From Scytonema hofmannii PCC 7110 (GTDB taxonomy: Bacteria; Cyanobacteriota; Cyanobacteriia; Cyanobacteriales; Nostocaceae), in the NCBI RefSeq assembly GCF_000346485.2, contig NZ_KQ976355.1, positions 244,051-308,050 on the forward strand: a DNA stretch of 64,000 nucleotides. Reading direction: 5' to 3'. This document shows, in pieces, positions 1-7,977 of the stretch. The notes under the pieces are model-generated. The model saw only the letters and a program-made list of their open reading frames with translations, was not told where the DNA came from and did no database searches. Both the position numbers and the translations under genes were made by a program. Each line of letters begins with the position of its first letter. Within the stretch, counting starts at the first letter, position 1.

Positions 1-257
1 CTTTTCACTGAATTCTTATTTGTAGGACACAGATAGTTTTCTCTTATGTACCAGCCAAGATAAGGCTTTGTTTTACTGAATCTTTAGTTGAAAGTATTTT
101 TATATCAACGCATTTCCCCTCCTATTCATTAATAAAAATTTCAGGAGGGTGATAATAGCTGAAACAGCAATGCTGCTCCTAAATTTCGCTGGTTTCTCAA
201 AAATTTTACCAACCTTAAATTGAAGTTGAAAAAGTAAGATGCGAGGTGGCATTACCT
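1..257. other. Gene-free left edge
   Basis: No convincing reading frame on either strand. AT-rich, with no clear terminator or repeat apart from the MITE-like element that begins just to the right. Confidence 0.5.
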
Positions 258-383
258 TAGAGCGCCAGTACAGTAGTCAAAAAAAGGGTAAAAAACCCGG
301 TTTCTCTATCCTGCAAAGCTTGATATCTCGTAGGTAAAACTTAAAGAAACCGGGTTTTTGTGATTTTTGTACCGGTGCTCTAG
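258..383. repeat. MITE-like palindromic element
   Basis: Outer arms near 258-271 and 369-383 (AGAGCGCCAGTAC against GTACCGGTGCTCT inverted) match at about 11 of 13 positions. Inner arms at 291-305 and 345-359 (AAAAACCCGGTTTCT and its exact inverse) can form a 15 bp stem. About 125 bp, no coding capacity. Elements with AAACCCGGTTTCT arms are, to my recollection, dispersed in many filamentous cyanobacteria, so this is probably a non-autonomous mobile repeat. No clear target duplication was seen. Confidence 0.6.
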
Positions 384-822
384 AGTGTATGTGTCAAAAA
401 TGTTGTGGTAGAAAAAATCTGAAATCAGCCCCAGTCTTGTACGATTGTTGTCCAATATTTATTCTCCTCATTGTAGAAGTGACTTACACCAGCGCTATGA
501 CATCTAGCGACAAAGCTTATTTACTTTCAATTTAATAATATTTTGCAAATACACTAACATCTCCCCAATGACATATTATTGTTAGTTGAAAATTTACAAG
601 GATTTCATCCTGATTTCATTTTTGTATGATTTATTGTTTTAGTATTTGTTTTGATGGAGATTTCACACATATTTCATAAGCTTGTGATAATCTGTATAGA
701 TGATAGAAATAATTTCTTTGCTGGATTAGTATGAGCTAGGAATTCTTTCTAAAAAGAACTAAACTATATGCTTTAAAAACTGCCACTTTATCCTTTAAGT
801 TACACCCTGAAAACTTTTGGGT
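384..822. other. Gene-free stretch
   Basis: AT-rich and without a plausible gene. It separates the MITE-like repeat from the repeat-rich module cluster. No promoter or terminator could be assigned. Confidence 0.5.
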
Positions 823-838
823 CTAGTTACACTGCGAT

Positions 839-948
839 CTTTCTAGAGAAAAAAATGGTTCATCCCTTAGAACTTTTTCTGAGTAAGGGGATGCAGCTTC
901 ACAGTCTTCTTTCTTTAGAAAATTGTCTGACTTATCCCTTAGAACTTT
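839..948. repeat. Dispersed ~38 bp repeat, two copies
   Basis: Copies at about 839-876 and 910-948. On the plus strand each runs from CTTTCTAGAGAAA or its variant CTTTAGAAAA to ATCCCTTAGAACTTT. Read on the minus strand they encode VLRDEPFFSLE and VLRDKSDNFLKK within the 823-1293 frame. The two forms (SLE-type and FLE-type) sit about 70 bp apart, as they do elsewhere in the cluster. Confidence 0.75.
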
Positions 949-1236
949 AATAAAAGCTTTGATTGCGTCTACGGGAGCATCCCTCTCAATCATGCACTGC
1001 ACCGTGTAAACTTTTTCTCTTGGGACACTAAGAGATTTTGATTTCCACGAACCGTCTTCTTTGACCTTGTAATTGTATCCCCAGTACCAGTGATTGAGAT
1101 TATCTGGATCGCGTTCTACGACACGAGGATAGAATGCAATTTCACCGGATTTGAGCTGAACATTTTTCAGGTAGCGGTACAAACTGCCACTAGAGTTTGA
1201 GGTGACATGAATAATTGATTTCGGTGGCTGTTGAGT

Positions 1237-1275
1237 CTTTTCTAGAGAAAAGAGTTTTTTATCCCTTAGAACTTT
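1237..1275. repeat. Dispersed ~38 bp repeat copy
   Basis: SLE-type copy, encoding VLRDKKLFSLEK near the start of the truncated frame 823-1293. Confidence 0.75.
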
Positions 1276-1293
1276 TGGAGGCGCATTATCCAC

Positions 1294-1618
1294 ACTCGTG
1301 TAAGCTCTGCCAATGCTATGCAGGGCAATCTCCTTGCACAGACGCTACGCCTACGGCAGGGCTTCTCTCCGAGACGCACTTAAGCCCAATACCCGTGAAT
1401 GAATTTCGTCAGTTCTTTCAAACGCTTTCTGGAAAAGGATTATGAGCGTTTTCTTGAATGACCGTCTCTCGCCCAATAACAATCTTGGTAATTAACTGGT
1501 CTACGGAAATTCCCGTAGACCTCGATAACTCTGGGGTTTCAGCTGCGCTAACAGCCACCCGCAAGAAGTTTTATATTTTACAAATAATTTAAATAATACT
1601 ACTGAAGACTTAGCATTT
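1294..1618. other. Intergenic with REP-like sequence
   Basis: No credible gene. Around 1344-1378 lies a CGCTACGCCTACGGC ... CTCTCCGAGACGC tract of the kind widely repeated in Nostocales genomes. The short plus-strand frame that crosses it is probably produced by the repeat. Confidence 0.45.
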
Positions 1619-1867
1619 TTAGTCTTTAATATGACTTTTTCCACTTTTTTCTTTACTAAGAAAAGCTTTAATTGCACTTACAGGCAAGCGATCGCCAATC
1701 ATCTTTTGCACCACCGAAACTTTGTGTTTTGGAACCGAGAGACTTTGCCCAATCCACTTCCCCTCTACCAACACCTCGTAGCAGTACCCCCAATACCAGT
1801 GGTCTGGATTATCCTCCTCTCGTGTACCTTCAACATAGGGATATGAGGCAATGACGAATTGGCGCAA
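1619..1867 (-). pseudogene. C-terminal module fragment (HWYWGY type)
   Basis: An 82-codon frame from TTG 1867 matching the second, C-terminal module of the 3590-5293 protein: ASYPYVEG, HWYWGYCYEVLVEGKW, SLSVPKHKV, PVSAIKAFLSKEK. It starts in the middle of the module and has no proper start region, so it looks like a 5'-truncated duplicate. The sequence just beyond it (1880-1920) also matches the intact gene, supporting duplication followed by decay. Confidence 0.55.
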
Positions 1868-1919
1868 AGGGACTTGACTTCAGGATGCCGTTAGAGCTTG
1901 AAGACGGAGCGGTGGCTTC

Positions 1920-2306
1920 TTGTTCAGAAAAACTTATCAGTATAAATTAGATGCATCTGTTCACAAAAGTGTTGAATACAAATATACTTTTTTAATCAGT
2001 GAAGAATTTAATCATCCATTAATAATTAACGATCATATTATTTGTTGGGAAATGGATATGCCTAATTTTGGATATGTCCAACAAATAACTGATTCATACG
2101 GATACTTTGGCGATACCTTAGTTACTAACGAACTCTTAGAGATTGGTTATGAGATTACAAATATTCAAAGCCGTGATGGTGAATTTCATCCTGCAAACGT
2201 AAAAGTGATTAGCTTGAAAAAGCTAATAGAAAAGACTTTTAGTTGTAAATGGACAACTCCACCACCTAATACAGCATCTGAAACTAAGAAAACAAAACGT
2301 CGTTAA
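1920..2306 (+). CDS. Hypothetical protein, 128 aa
   Basis: Unrecognised protein with a lysine/arginine-rich tail (ETKKTKRR). It has no repeat peptide and no HWYWGY module, unlike its neighbours. The start is uncertain: TTG at 1920 lies directly after a ~35 bp stretch (1885-1920) shared with the 4635-4668 region, so the true 5' end may have been replaced by the duplication. The next internal ATG lies well inside the frame. Its codon use and acidic/aromatic make-up look protein-like. Function unknown. Confidence 0.45.
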   Translation: MFRKTYQYKLDASVHKSVEYKYTFLISEEFNHPLIINDHIICWEMDMPNFGYVQQITDSYGYFGDTLVTNELLEIGYEITNIQSRDGEFHPANVKVISLKKLIEKTFSCKWTTPPPNTASETKKTKRR

Positions 2307-2405
2307 ATCCACTTGTTCCACTTGGCGATCCGGGTTCTGGTCAATGCTGCTGACGCGGATGTATCTGATGCGTTGCCCTTTCAAGGTGTCCTCTCGCTTA
2401 ATCTG

Positions 2406-2738
2406 TCAGGATAGAGTATAAGACATGGCTTGACAGGTTTGAGAAGGCAGAGGCCTGAAGACAGGGGATTCAGACAAGGACGCCCTGTTCTGAGCGCTAC
2501 GCGTCTTGTAACAGATTTTATTTTTTGTGACGGATAAATCTGGCACTCGGTGGGCGAAACGCTTAACAGTACTGTGAAGCCCACTGGCCTGCGGTCTTTC
2601 TAGAGAAAAAGGTGAGTCGTCCCCTAGAACTTTTTCTAAACAGGTCGGTTCAGTTGCACGGTACTCTTTCTCTAGAAAATTGGCTGACTCATCCCTTAGA
2701 ATAGATAGAACGACTACTGTAAAACCCTTCAAGAGCAA
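2406..2738 (-). pseudogene. Decayed repeat-bearing frame
   Basis: A 110-codon minus frame made almost wholly of repeat peptides (ILRDESANFLEKE and VLGDDSPFSLERPQ) followed by unrelated sequence where the HWYWGY module should continue. It parallels the frame at 2997-3215, so the two are diverged copies of one duplicated block. Probably not functional. Confidence 0.4.
2596..2703. repeat. Dispersed ~38 bp repeat, two copies
   Basis: SLE-type copy at 2596-2634 and FLE-type copy at 2665-2703, about 69 bp apart. The same pair, with similar spacer, recurs at 3085-3192. Confidence 0.75.
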
Positions 2739-2796
2739 GCAGCCAATACTTCTTACCTGCTCTTTGAATTAGATTGGAACAATATTCACCCGTTAA

Positions 2797-3006
2797 TTAA
2801 CCATCACCTTCTATAAAAGCTTTGATTACACTTATGGGCAGTGTAGGATAAGTGGCTGAAACCCTTGTAAATACTGAATTACTACTTTTGAGGTTTTTGG
2901 CTTGAACCGGTTTTCTACCTAATTTTCGTGCCAAAGCAGCAACCAAATTCCAAGCATGGTCGGTTTTTAGCCAATCAGAAACATCTTTGCTATGAGCTAC
3001 ACACAT
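2797..3006 (-). pseudogene. Module-tail fragment
   Basis: A 69-codon frame ending in PISVIKAFIEGDG, like the PVSVIKAFLS tail of the HWYWGY modules, but the HWYWGY core is missing and the upstream part (KTDHAWNLVAALARKLGRK) is different. It could be a degenerate module or a separate small gene; I favour a fragment. Confidence 0.3.
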
Positions 3007-3215
3007 TGCAGTTGCATTAATGTAGCCGTTATCACGGCGTTGACCATTTTGAGGTATCTGTACAAGCTGCCACTAGCCTGTAGTCTTTCTAGAGAAAAAG
3101 ATAAGTCATCCCTTAGAACTTTTTCTAAACAGGTCGGTTTAGTTGCATGGTACTCTTTCTCTAGAAAACTGACTGAATCATCCCTTAGAATAGATAGGAC
3201 GACAACTGTGGTCAA
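2997..3215 (-). pseudogene. Decayed repeat-bearing frame
   Basis: A 72-codon frame with ILRDDSVSFLEKE, then VLRDDLSFSLERLQ, then SGSLYRYLKMV where the module breaks off. It is a near duplicate of the 2406-2738 frame. It overlaps the 2797-3006 frame by 10 bp. Presumed remnant. Confidence 0.4.
3085..3192. repeat. Dispersed ~38 bp repeat, two copies
   Basis: SLE-type at 3085-3123 and FLE-type at 3154-3192, arranged like the pair at 2596-2703. The flanking sequence is also similar, which points to a segmental duplication of about 150 bp. Confidence 0.75.
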
Positions 3216-3589
3216 AGGAAATCCCCGTAAACCTCGATCGCTCTTGGCGCAAGCTGAAAGAGCGCTTATCGCTTCGGCGCAAGCCTCCCCCGGCTTATCG
3301 CTCTCCTAAAAGGGATTTTGTTGTTGTTAGCCATAGGTAGTCACTCAGCACCAAGAAAAGCTGTAAACGCTTTTTGATTACACGGAGCGGTAGCTTCTTG
3401 AATTTTTCTAGAGAATAGAAATGTTCGTCCTCTAGAACTTTATTAAATGGAGGAAGTTCGTAATGGTTGTTCCGAGCATCATTTAATTACAAACATTTGT
3501 TAAAAAATACTTAAGAACAGTAGCTAATCAAAGTACAGCGCCCACAAAGTTTGAAAATCTCTCTGACTGGCGCTTTTTCGGCTTGTAGC
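3216..3589. other. Intergenic with one repeat copy
   Basis: No gene seen. Contains a divergent copy of the ~38 bp repeat at about 3404-3440, preceded by a GGAGCGGTAGCTTCTTG tract also present near 1900 and 4655. Confidence 0.5.
3404..3440. repeat. Divergent ~38 bp repeat copy, non-coding
   Basis: TTTTTCTAGAGAATAG ... GTCCTCTAGAACTTT. It lies outside any credible gene, so the repeat is not restricted to coding DNA. Confidence 0.65.
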
Positions 3590-5293
3590 TTAAGAACCTT
3601 TATCTTTGATTGTTTTCTCTTTACTTAGAAAAGCTTTAATCACACTTACGGGTTTTTGACTATCAATCATCGCCCTCACAGTCACAATTTTACATTTGGG
3701 TATTGAAAGTGTTCGCCCTTTCCACTCCCCATCTACTAACACCTCATAGCAATAACTCCAATACCAATGGTCGGGGTTATTTGGGTCTCGATCGCCCTCA
3801 ACACGAGGATAGGAGGCAACTGTCCCAGATTTGAGCTTCTTCTTTTTGAGGTAGGAGCACAAGCTACCACTAGCCTGAGGTTTTTCTAGAGAAAAAGATA
3901 AGTCATCCCTTAGAACTTTTTTTGAGTCAGGGGATGCATCTGTACTATCTTCTTTCTCTAGAAAACTGCCTGACTCATCCCTTAGAACTTTCAGGCTAGC
4001 TCTGATTTCGTCTACAGGTGCATCCCTCTCAATCATGCATCGCACCATACGAACCTTATCTCTAGGAAGAGAGAGCGATTTTGATTTCCACGAGCCGTCT
4101 TCTTTGACTTTGTAATTGTATCCCCAGTACCAGTGATTGAGATTATCTGGATCGCGTTCTACAACACGAGGATAGGATGCAATTTTACCGGATTTGAGCT
4201 GAACGTTTTTCAAGTAGCGGTATAAACTGCCACTGGAACTTGAGGTGACATGAATAATTGATTTCGGTGGTTGTTGAGTCTTTTCTAGAGAAAAGGGTTT
4301 GTCATCCCTTAGAACTGCTGAAGGCCTATCATCCACACTCATGTAAGCTCCTTGCCTTGATGTGATGCTTACGCCTTCCTTCTTCTCGATCCCATCGCCG
4401 TTTTTAGTAGACCGATTGTCTATTTCTCCCTTAACATCACTCTCATCAGTTCCTTGTTCTCGATTAAGCGACGGCGGGTTAGAGACTTCGACTTCTACAA
4501 GTCTCAAGTTTTGGGTGGAGTTAAATCCCCACTCAAAACCTCCTGTTAAGAGCTCCTTGTTAAGAATTCCCTCGTTAAATGAGAGTGTTGAGGTAGAGGA
4601 TTGTTTGTCAATTAACAGTTGTGACTTGAGGACGTCGTTAGAGCTTGAAGACGGAGTAGCGGCTTCTTGAATCTTTTCCCTTGAATAAAGATGTTCATCC
4701 CTTAGAACTTTTGAAGATGCATCAAAAGTATTGCGATACGGCTGACTCCGTAAAGCCAAGGGCTTATCGCGTTGCGTTTCCTGTTGTCCAACCGCACGGA
4801 GTGCAGTTGCCTCAAACTTCGGCTTCTCGCTTGCCTGTTCTTCTAAAACGGGCTTGGCAACATACGAGTGCTCGCTCCCCTTGGGTGTTTCGGGATCGCA
4901 TACCTTGCACTTTCCCCCAGAACTATTTTTCAGCTTTAACTTTGACTCATCACTAAAGCTTTCAGGCGCTTTCCAAGTGAGCCTTGGTGGGATGAAACGT
5001 GTTAACCGGACTAGCAATTCTGGTTCAATCGGAACGGGTATTGATTTTCCATCCCATAGAACTAAAACGAGGGGTAAATATGCGTCTAAAAACAGCTGGT
5101 CTCTTGTCAGCTGTATAGTTCCCTCAATTGTGGCATCCTTTAGGCGAACGCGATAAGCCAAAGGCTTAACGGCTGAAGCCGTATCGCCCACCGCCCAAAC
5201 ATCATCTGGGTCTGGGGGTTCGTCTCCCCACTCGGAGTTATCTAACCAACCACGCAAGATGAACCATTGCTGCTGAACTACATTTGCAATCAT
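3590..5293 (-). CDS. Repeat-bearing protein with two HWYWGY modules
   Basis: Unknown function. The start ATG (5293-5291) overlaps the dnaB stop as TGATG, so the gene is probably translationally coupled to dnaB; a TTG at 5296 is the alternative. Residues ~1-110 form a compact segment (QQWFILRGWLDN, LVLVLWDGKSIPVP, FIPPRLTW). The middle is low-complexity linker with inserted VLRD...SLE peptides. Two related C-terminal modules follow, with HWYWGYNYKVKEDG at about H387 and HWYWSYCYEVLVDG at about H509, each followed by a PV.IRA/KAF helix. It is the only apparently intact member of a family whose fragments occupy 823-3215. Its linkage to dnaB suggests a replication-associated or DNA-binding role (inference). 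Confidence 0.75.
   Translation of the reverse strand: MIANVVQQQWFILRGWLDNSEWGDEPPDPDDVWAVGDTASAVKPLAYRVRLKDATIEGTIQLTRDQLFLDAYLPLVLVLWDGKSIPVPIEPELLVRLTRFIPPRLTWKAPESFSDESKLKLKNSSGGKCKVCDPETPKGSEHSYVAKPVLEEQASEKPKFEATALRAVGQQETQRDKPLALRSQPYRNTFDASSKVLRDEHLYSREKIQEAATPSSSSNDVLKSQLLIDKQSSTSTLSFNEGILNKELLTGGFEWGFNSTQNLRLVEVEVSNPPSLNREQGTDESDVKGEIDNRSTKNGDGIEKKEGVSITSRQGAYMSVDDRPSAVLRDDKPFSLEKTQQPPKSIIHVTSSSSGSLYRYLKNVQLKSGKIASYPRVVERDPDNLNHWYWGYNYKVKEDGSWKSKSLSLPRDKVRMVRCMIERDAPVDEIRASLKVLRDESGSFLEKEDSTDASPDSKKVLRDDLSFSLEKPQASGSLCSYLKKKKLKSGTVASYPRVEGDRDPNNPDHWYWSYCYEVLVDGEWKGRTLSIPKCKIVTVRAMIDSQKPVSVIKAFLSKEKTIKDKGS
3892..3991. repeat. Dispersed ~38 bp repeat, in-frame pair
   Basis: SLE-type copy (3892-3928, VLRDDLSFSLEKPQ) and FLE-type copy (3952-3991, VLRDESGSFLEKED) translated within the intact gene between its two modules. 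Confidence 0.8.
4280..4316. repeat. Dispersed ~38 bp repeat, in-frame copy
   Basis: Encodes VLRDDKPFSLEK just before the first HWYWGY module of the intact gene. Confidence 0.75.
4673..4711. repeat. Dispersed ~38 bp repeat, divergent in-frame copy
   Basis: Encodes VLRDEHLYSREKIQ in the linker of the intact gene. The TCTAGAG arm has decayed to CCCTTGAAT while the ATCCCTTAGAACTTT arm is kept. Confidence 0.7.
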
Positions 5294-6651
5294 CAAACTG
5301 ACTCCAAATTTTTAAGAATTCCATAGGACTTGTCAAAGAACACCGTTGCCGTACCAGTCATGCCATGCCTTGACTTACCAACAATCAGTTCTAGAATTCC
5401 CTGTAAATCCGTATTGGGGTTGTAGTACTCATCTCGATAAGCAAAGATGATATTGTCTGCCACCATCTCCAAAATTCCTGACTGGCTCAGATCGCTCATC
5501 ATTGGGCGCTTGCACTGCCGGTTATCAACTCCTCTGGAAATTTGCGAAAGTGCGAGTACGGGAACATCCAATTCCCCTGCCATTTTGTAAAGTCCCCTGG
5601 CAACATCTCCCAGTTCGTAGCTGCGGTTCCCTCCACCTTTAAAGTCTTGTGCTGCCATCATTTGTAGGTAATCAACGATGACCAATCCCAGTTGACCCTC
5701 TTTTGCTTTAATCTGACGGCACTCGGAAGCAATTTGGGAAACTGTAATCCCCCTCGAATCGTTGATATAGAGCGGTAAATCTGTAGCTACACCGCTAATT
5801 TTGGCAATGCTGACAATCTCCCAGTCAGCTAAGGGAAGATCGCCAGAACGGTGTTTGCGGATGCGATCGCACTTCAAAGGAACCAAACCCAGGTACTGGT
5901 ATGCTGGTGTCACGCTCATCAAACTCCACAATCTGTATTCCAGCTGCTTTTTGGTCATCTCTAAAGAGAAAATGACAACGCTTCGGTTGTGGAGCAGTAT
6001 CATTTGGAGAGCTAAGAACAAGGAGACAAAGCTTTTCCCCATTGACGGCCTGCCAGCAAGTATGGTAAGGTGTCCACCCTCAAACCCCACGATTAACTTA
6101 TCCAACTCGTGAATTCCCGTGCGGTAGATGGGGGTGATGGACTCTATTTCCGAGTAAGCGTTCACAGCGATCGTGCTGTTGTGTTCGGTGTTTGAGCTAA
6201 AAGTTTGATGGGAAAGAGAAAAGATTTTTTGTTCCGAGCGATCAAGTATGATAGGTAACTCAGTTTCTGTTTCGTATCCGAGTTCCATAATTTCAGCACC
6301 AACTTTAATCAACTGACGCCTGAAGTATTTCTCCATCACCAGTTCTGTTAAGGCATCGATGTTGACAGCCGATACCGTGCGGTCTACCAAAGTTGCTAGC
6401 TTGTTTCTACCACCAACTGTAGCGAGTAAGTTGCGATCGCTCAGCCAGTTGATAACCGAAAGCAAATCTGTGGGTTTGCCCTGACCGTACAATTGCAGCG
6501 TTGCTCGATAAATTTCTCTGTGAAAACTGATGTAGAAGGCTTCGGGAACGAGACGAGCCGAGATTCTGGCGATCGCATCGGGGTCAAGCATTATACCACC
6601 GAGTATTGCTTCTTCAGCTTCAATGTTCTGGGGAGGTAAGCGCTCGCTCAT
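5293..6651 (-). CDS. dnaB: Replicative DNA helicase DnaB
   Basis: Hexameric 5'-3' helicase that opens the replication fork. 452 aa, normal for the family. The N-terminal domain begins SERLPPQNIEAEEAILGGI. The RecA-like domain has Walker A GRPSMGKS (K206), Walker B LVIVDYLQMM, and the DnaB signature ending SQSGILEMVADNIIF. No intein is visible. The start ATG overlaps the upstream stop (ATGA), and the downstream gene overlaps its own stop, so the three genes form one translationally coupled unit. As a plasmid copy it probably serves the plasmid's own origin, loaded by the winged-helix protein encoded just upstream (inference). Confidence 0.95.
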   Translation of the reverse strand: MSERLPPQNIEAEEAILGGIMLDPDAIARISARLVPEAFYISFHREIYRATLQLYGQGKPTDLLSVINWLSDRNLLATVGGRNKLATLVDRTVSAVNIDALTELVMEKYFRRQLIKVGAEIMELGYETETELPIILDRSEQKIFSLSHQTFSSNTEHNSTIAVNAYSEIESITPIYRTGIHELDKLIVGFEGGHLTILAGRPSMGKSFVSLFLALQMILLHNRSVVIFSLEMTKKQLEYRLWSLMSVTPAYQYLGLVPLKCDRIRKHRSGDLPLADWEIVSIAKISGVATDLPLYINDSRGITVSQIASECRQIKAKEGQLGLVIVDYLQMMAAQDFKGGGNRSYELGDVARGLYKMAGELDVPVLALSQISRGVDNRQCKRPMMSDLSQSGILEMVADNIIFAYRDEYYNPNTDLQGILELIVGKSRHGMTGTATVFFDKSYGILKNLESV

Positions 6652-7508
6652 GCCGTACCTCCTGTTTCACAAGATTCTGCTTGTGACTTCTGCCAGTTTG
6701 CTTGTGCCTGCTGGTATTTCTGCTCCATTTCCTCAGTAAACTTTTTCATCACTTGGCTATTGAGATTGCTTTTTGATTTGCTAGCTTGCTTTTGTTGGTG
6801 GGAGGTGAATTTTTCGTAGTACACTTCCCAACGGTTTTGCCCTGCTTTAGTTGTATGGGCTAACCAAGCCTCAATGTCATTCACTTCCTGGCTAAGATTC
6901 TTAGTTTTTTCAAGACAAAAATTTAAAAAACTCGCTCGCTCCTCGTCTGAGAGAGTTTGAATAAAGTCTGAATAAGTCTGAATAGTTTGGGGAGTGCTGG
7001 AATCCTTGCTGTGTGAAGATTCCGTCCGTTGGGTGTTGCACTGGTGCGTTTGCTGTTGCACTGGTGCATCTTGCGTTGCACTGGTGCGCTTGCTGTTGCG
7101 CTGGTGCATCTTGCGTTGCGCTGGTGCAACAGTTTCTTTTTCTTCTATTTTCTCTCTTTCGCTCCCGTTTTCTTCTTTGCACAAAAGCGTCAACCTACGG
7201 TTAGATATTTTTTGTTTAACACGAACTTGTTCTAGCTCTATTTCAATCAGTTTTTTCTCGTCTAAACTTCTTAATGCTCTAGAAACACTACTCTTATGCA
7301 ATCCGAGTCTCTTGCCTAATTCAGAACAGTTAATTTCTAGATCCCTATCACCGTAAGGGTCTGATGCTCTAATCCAAATAAAAACCTTAATTTCTGCTGG
7401 ATTTAGAGTTTTACAACACTCTTCCCAATCCTCAGCAGTTAAGCGCAGGTGTAGCGGGGTTTTAGTTTTAGCTTGCTCCTTACTCCTACTCACCGCACAC
7501 CTCCTCAA
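6648..7508 (-). CDS. Winged-helix replication initiator-like protein
   Basis: 286 aa. Residues ~26-95 form a winged helix-turn-helix (LNPAEIKVFIWIRASDPYGD ... LGKRLGLHKSSVSRALRSL), a type common in cyanobacterial plasmid replication proteins. Residues ~126-159 are encoded by five 20 bp direct repeats and are low-complexity (APAQRKMHQRNSKRTSAT...). The C-terminal half is helical and basic. Stop and start overlap with dnaB (ATGA), and the 5' end overlaps the preceding gene by 23 bp. The arrangement recalls phage lambda O, whose gene holds the origin iterons and lies next to the helicase-loading function. The initiator role is inferred from domain and context. Confidence 0.7.
   Translation of the reverse strand: MRRCAVSRSKEQAKTKTPLHLRLTAEDWEECCKTLNPAEIKVFIWIRASDPYGDRDLEINCSELGKRLGLHKSSVSRALRSLDEKKLIEIELEQVRVKQKISNRRLTLLCKEENGSEREKIEEKETVAPAQRKMHQRNSKRTSATQDAPVQQQTHQCNTQRTESSHSKDSSTPQTIQTYSDFIQTLSDEERASFLNFCLEKTKNLSQEVNDIEAWLAHTTKAGQNRWEVYYEKFTSHQQKQASKSKSNLNSQVMKKFTEEMEQKYQQAQANWQKSQAESCETGGTA
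7035..7127. repeat. Five 20 bp direct repeats (candidate iterons)
   Basis: The core GTTGC(A/G)CTGGTGC begins at 7035, 7055, 7075, 7095 and 7115, with exact 20 bp spacing. The 7 bp spacers alternate (GTTTGCT, ATCTTGC, GCTTGCT, ATCTTGC), giving a 40 bp superperiod. The core contains the near-palindrome GCAC-TG-GTGC. The period is not a multiple of three, so the same repeat is read in successive frames within the initiator-like gene. Length, spacing and location fit origin iterons; binding is not shown. Confidence 0.8.
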
Positions 7509-7977
7509 AAGTTACAACAACGTCAAATTCCGATCCTGTTGCCTGAGCTAGTGCTAGTTTTGTCAAATCTGGTTTTCCAAATGGGTGAATTCGTTTGCTG
7601 TGTTCTGGTTTGAAGGCAGAGTAAGCTAAGACCTTACCTAGAGCCTCTTTCCAATCACTAATTTCCTTAATTTCAATAACTTCAGTGGAAGTCAGTAAAT
7701 CGATACGACCTACAGCAGTAACCACTTCAGTTTGACCGCCTAGTTCGTGCTTGAGGCGATCCTGTATTTGGCGTTCAACATCTGCGCTGGCAACATTTCG
7801 GTTACGGTCAGCCTCGGAGTCAATCATCATTAAGTAATGCCATAATCGAAACTGAGAGCCTGTAAGACGATTGGTAATAGCGATCGCGGAGTGGGAAGCA
7901 GGCATTAGACAGTATCCTTGTGCTTCCTCCTTAGAAAAGTTTTTTGCTTTATGAGTGGTGCGTTTGAGTTTCGTCAT
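7486..7977 (-). CDS. PD-(D/E)XK nuclease-like protein with Rep-like N-terminus
   Basis: 163 aa. The N-terminal ~60 residues (LTGSQFRLWHYLMMIDSEADRN) resemble the start of a winged-helix replication protein. The rest carries a PD-(D/E)XK-like arrangement: D93 in GRIDLL, then E102-I-K104 in VIEIKEISDW, followed by a helix and a FDVVVTFEEV strand. It overlaps the initiator-like gene by 23 bp and starts right after the stop of the ORF at 7978. It may be a nuclease fused to a truncated replication-protein domain. Nuclease activity is inferred from the motif only. Confidence 0.6.
   Translation of the reverse strand: MTKLKRTTHKAKNFSKEEAQGYCLMPASHSAIAITNRLTGSQFRLWHYLMMIDSEADRNRNVASADVERQIQDRLKHELGGQTEVVTAVGRIDLLTSTEVIEIKEISDWKEALGKVLAYSAFKPEHSKRIHPFGKPDLTKLALAQATGSEFDVVVTFEEVCGE

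Larger units (their letters stand above)
823..1293 (-). pseudogene. Truncated copy of the HWYWGY-module protein
   Basis: A 156-codon frame opening at GTG 1293 that closely matches the first C-terminal module of the intact gene at 3590-5293. Shared blocks are SGSLYRYLKNVQLKSG, the HWYWGYNYKVKEDGSWKSK core and a final PVDAIKAFIKVLRD segment. It carries three copies of the short VLRD...SLE peptide encoded by the ~38 bp dispersed repeat. It lacks the ~300-residue N-terminal part and has no ribosome-binding site, so it is most likely a duplicated fragment. Function unknown; expression cannot be excluded. Confidence 0.55.

Noticed and set aside
839..4711. CRISPR array
   Set aside because: The ~38 bp repeats have no unique spacers of constant length, occur in coding frames and show two forms; no cas gene nearby.
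6910..7182. Alternative-frame ORFs over the 20 bp repeats
   Set aside because: The 20 bp period opens all frames at once; only the winged-helix frame has a domain outside the repeat.
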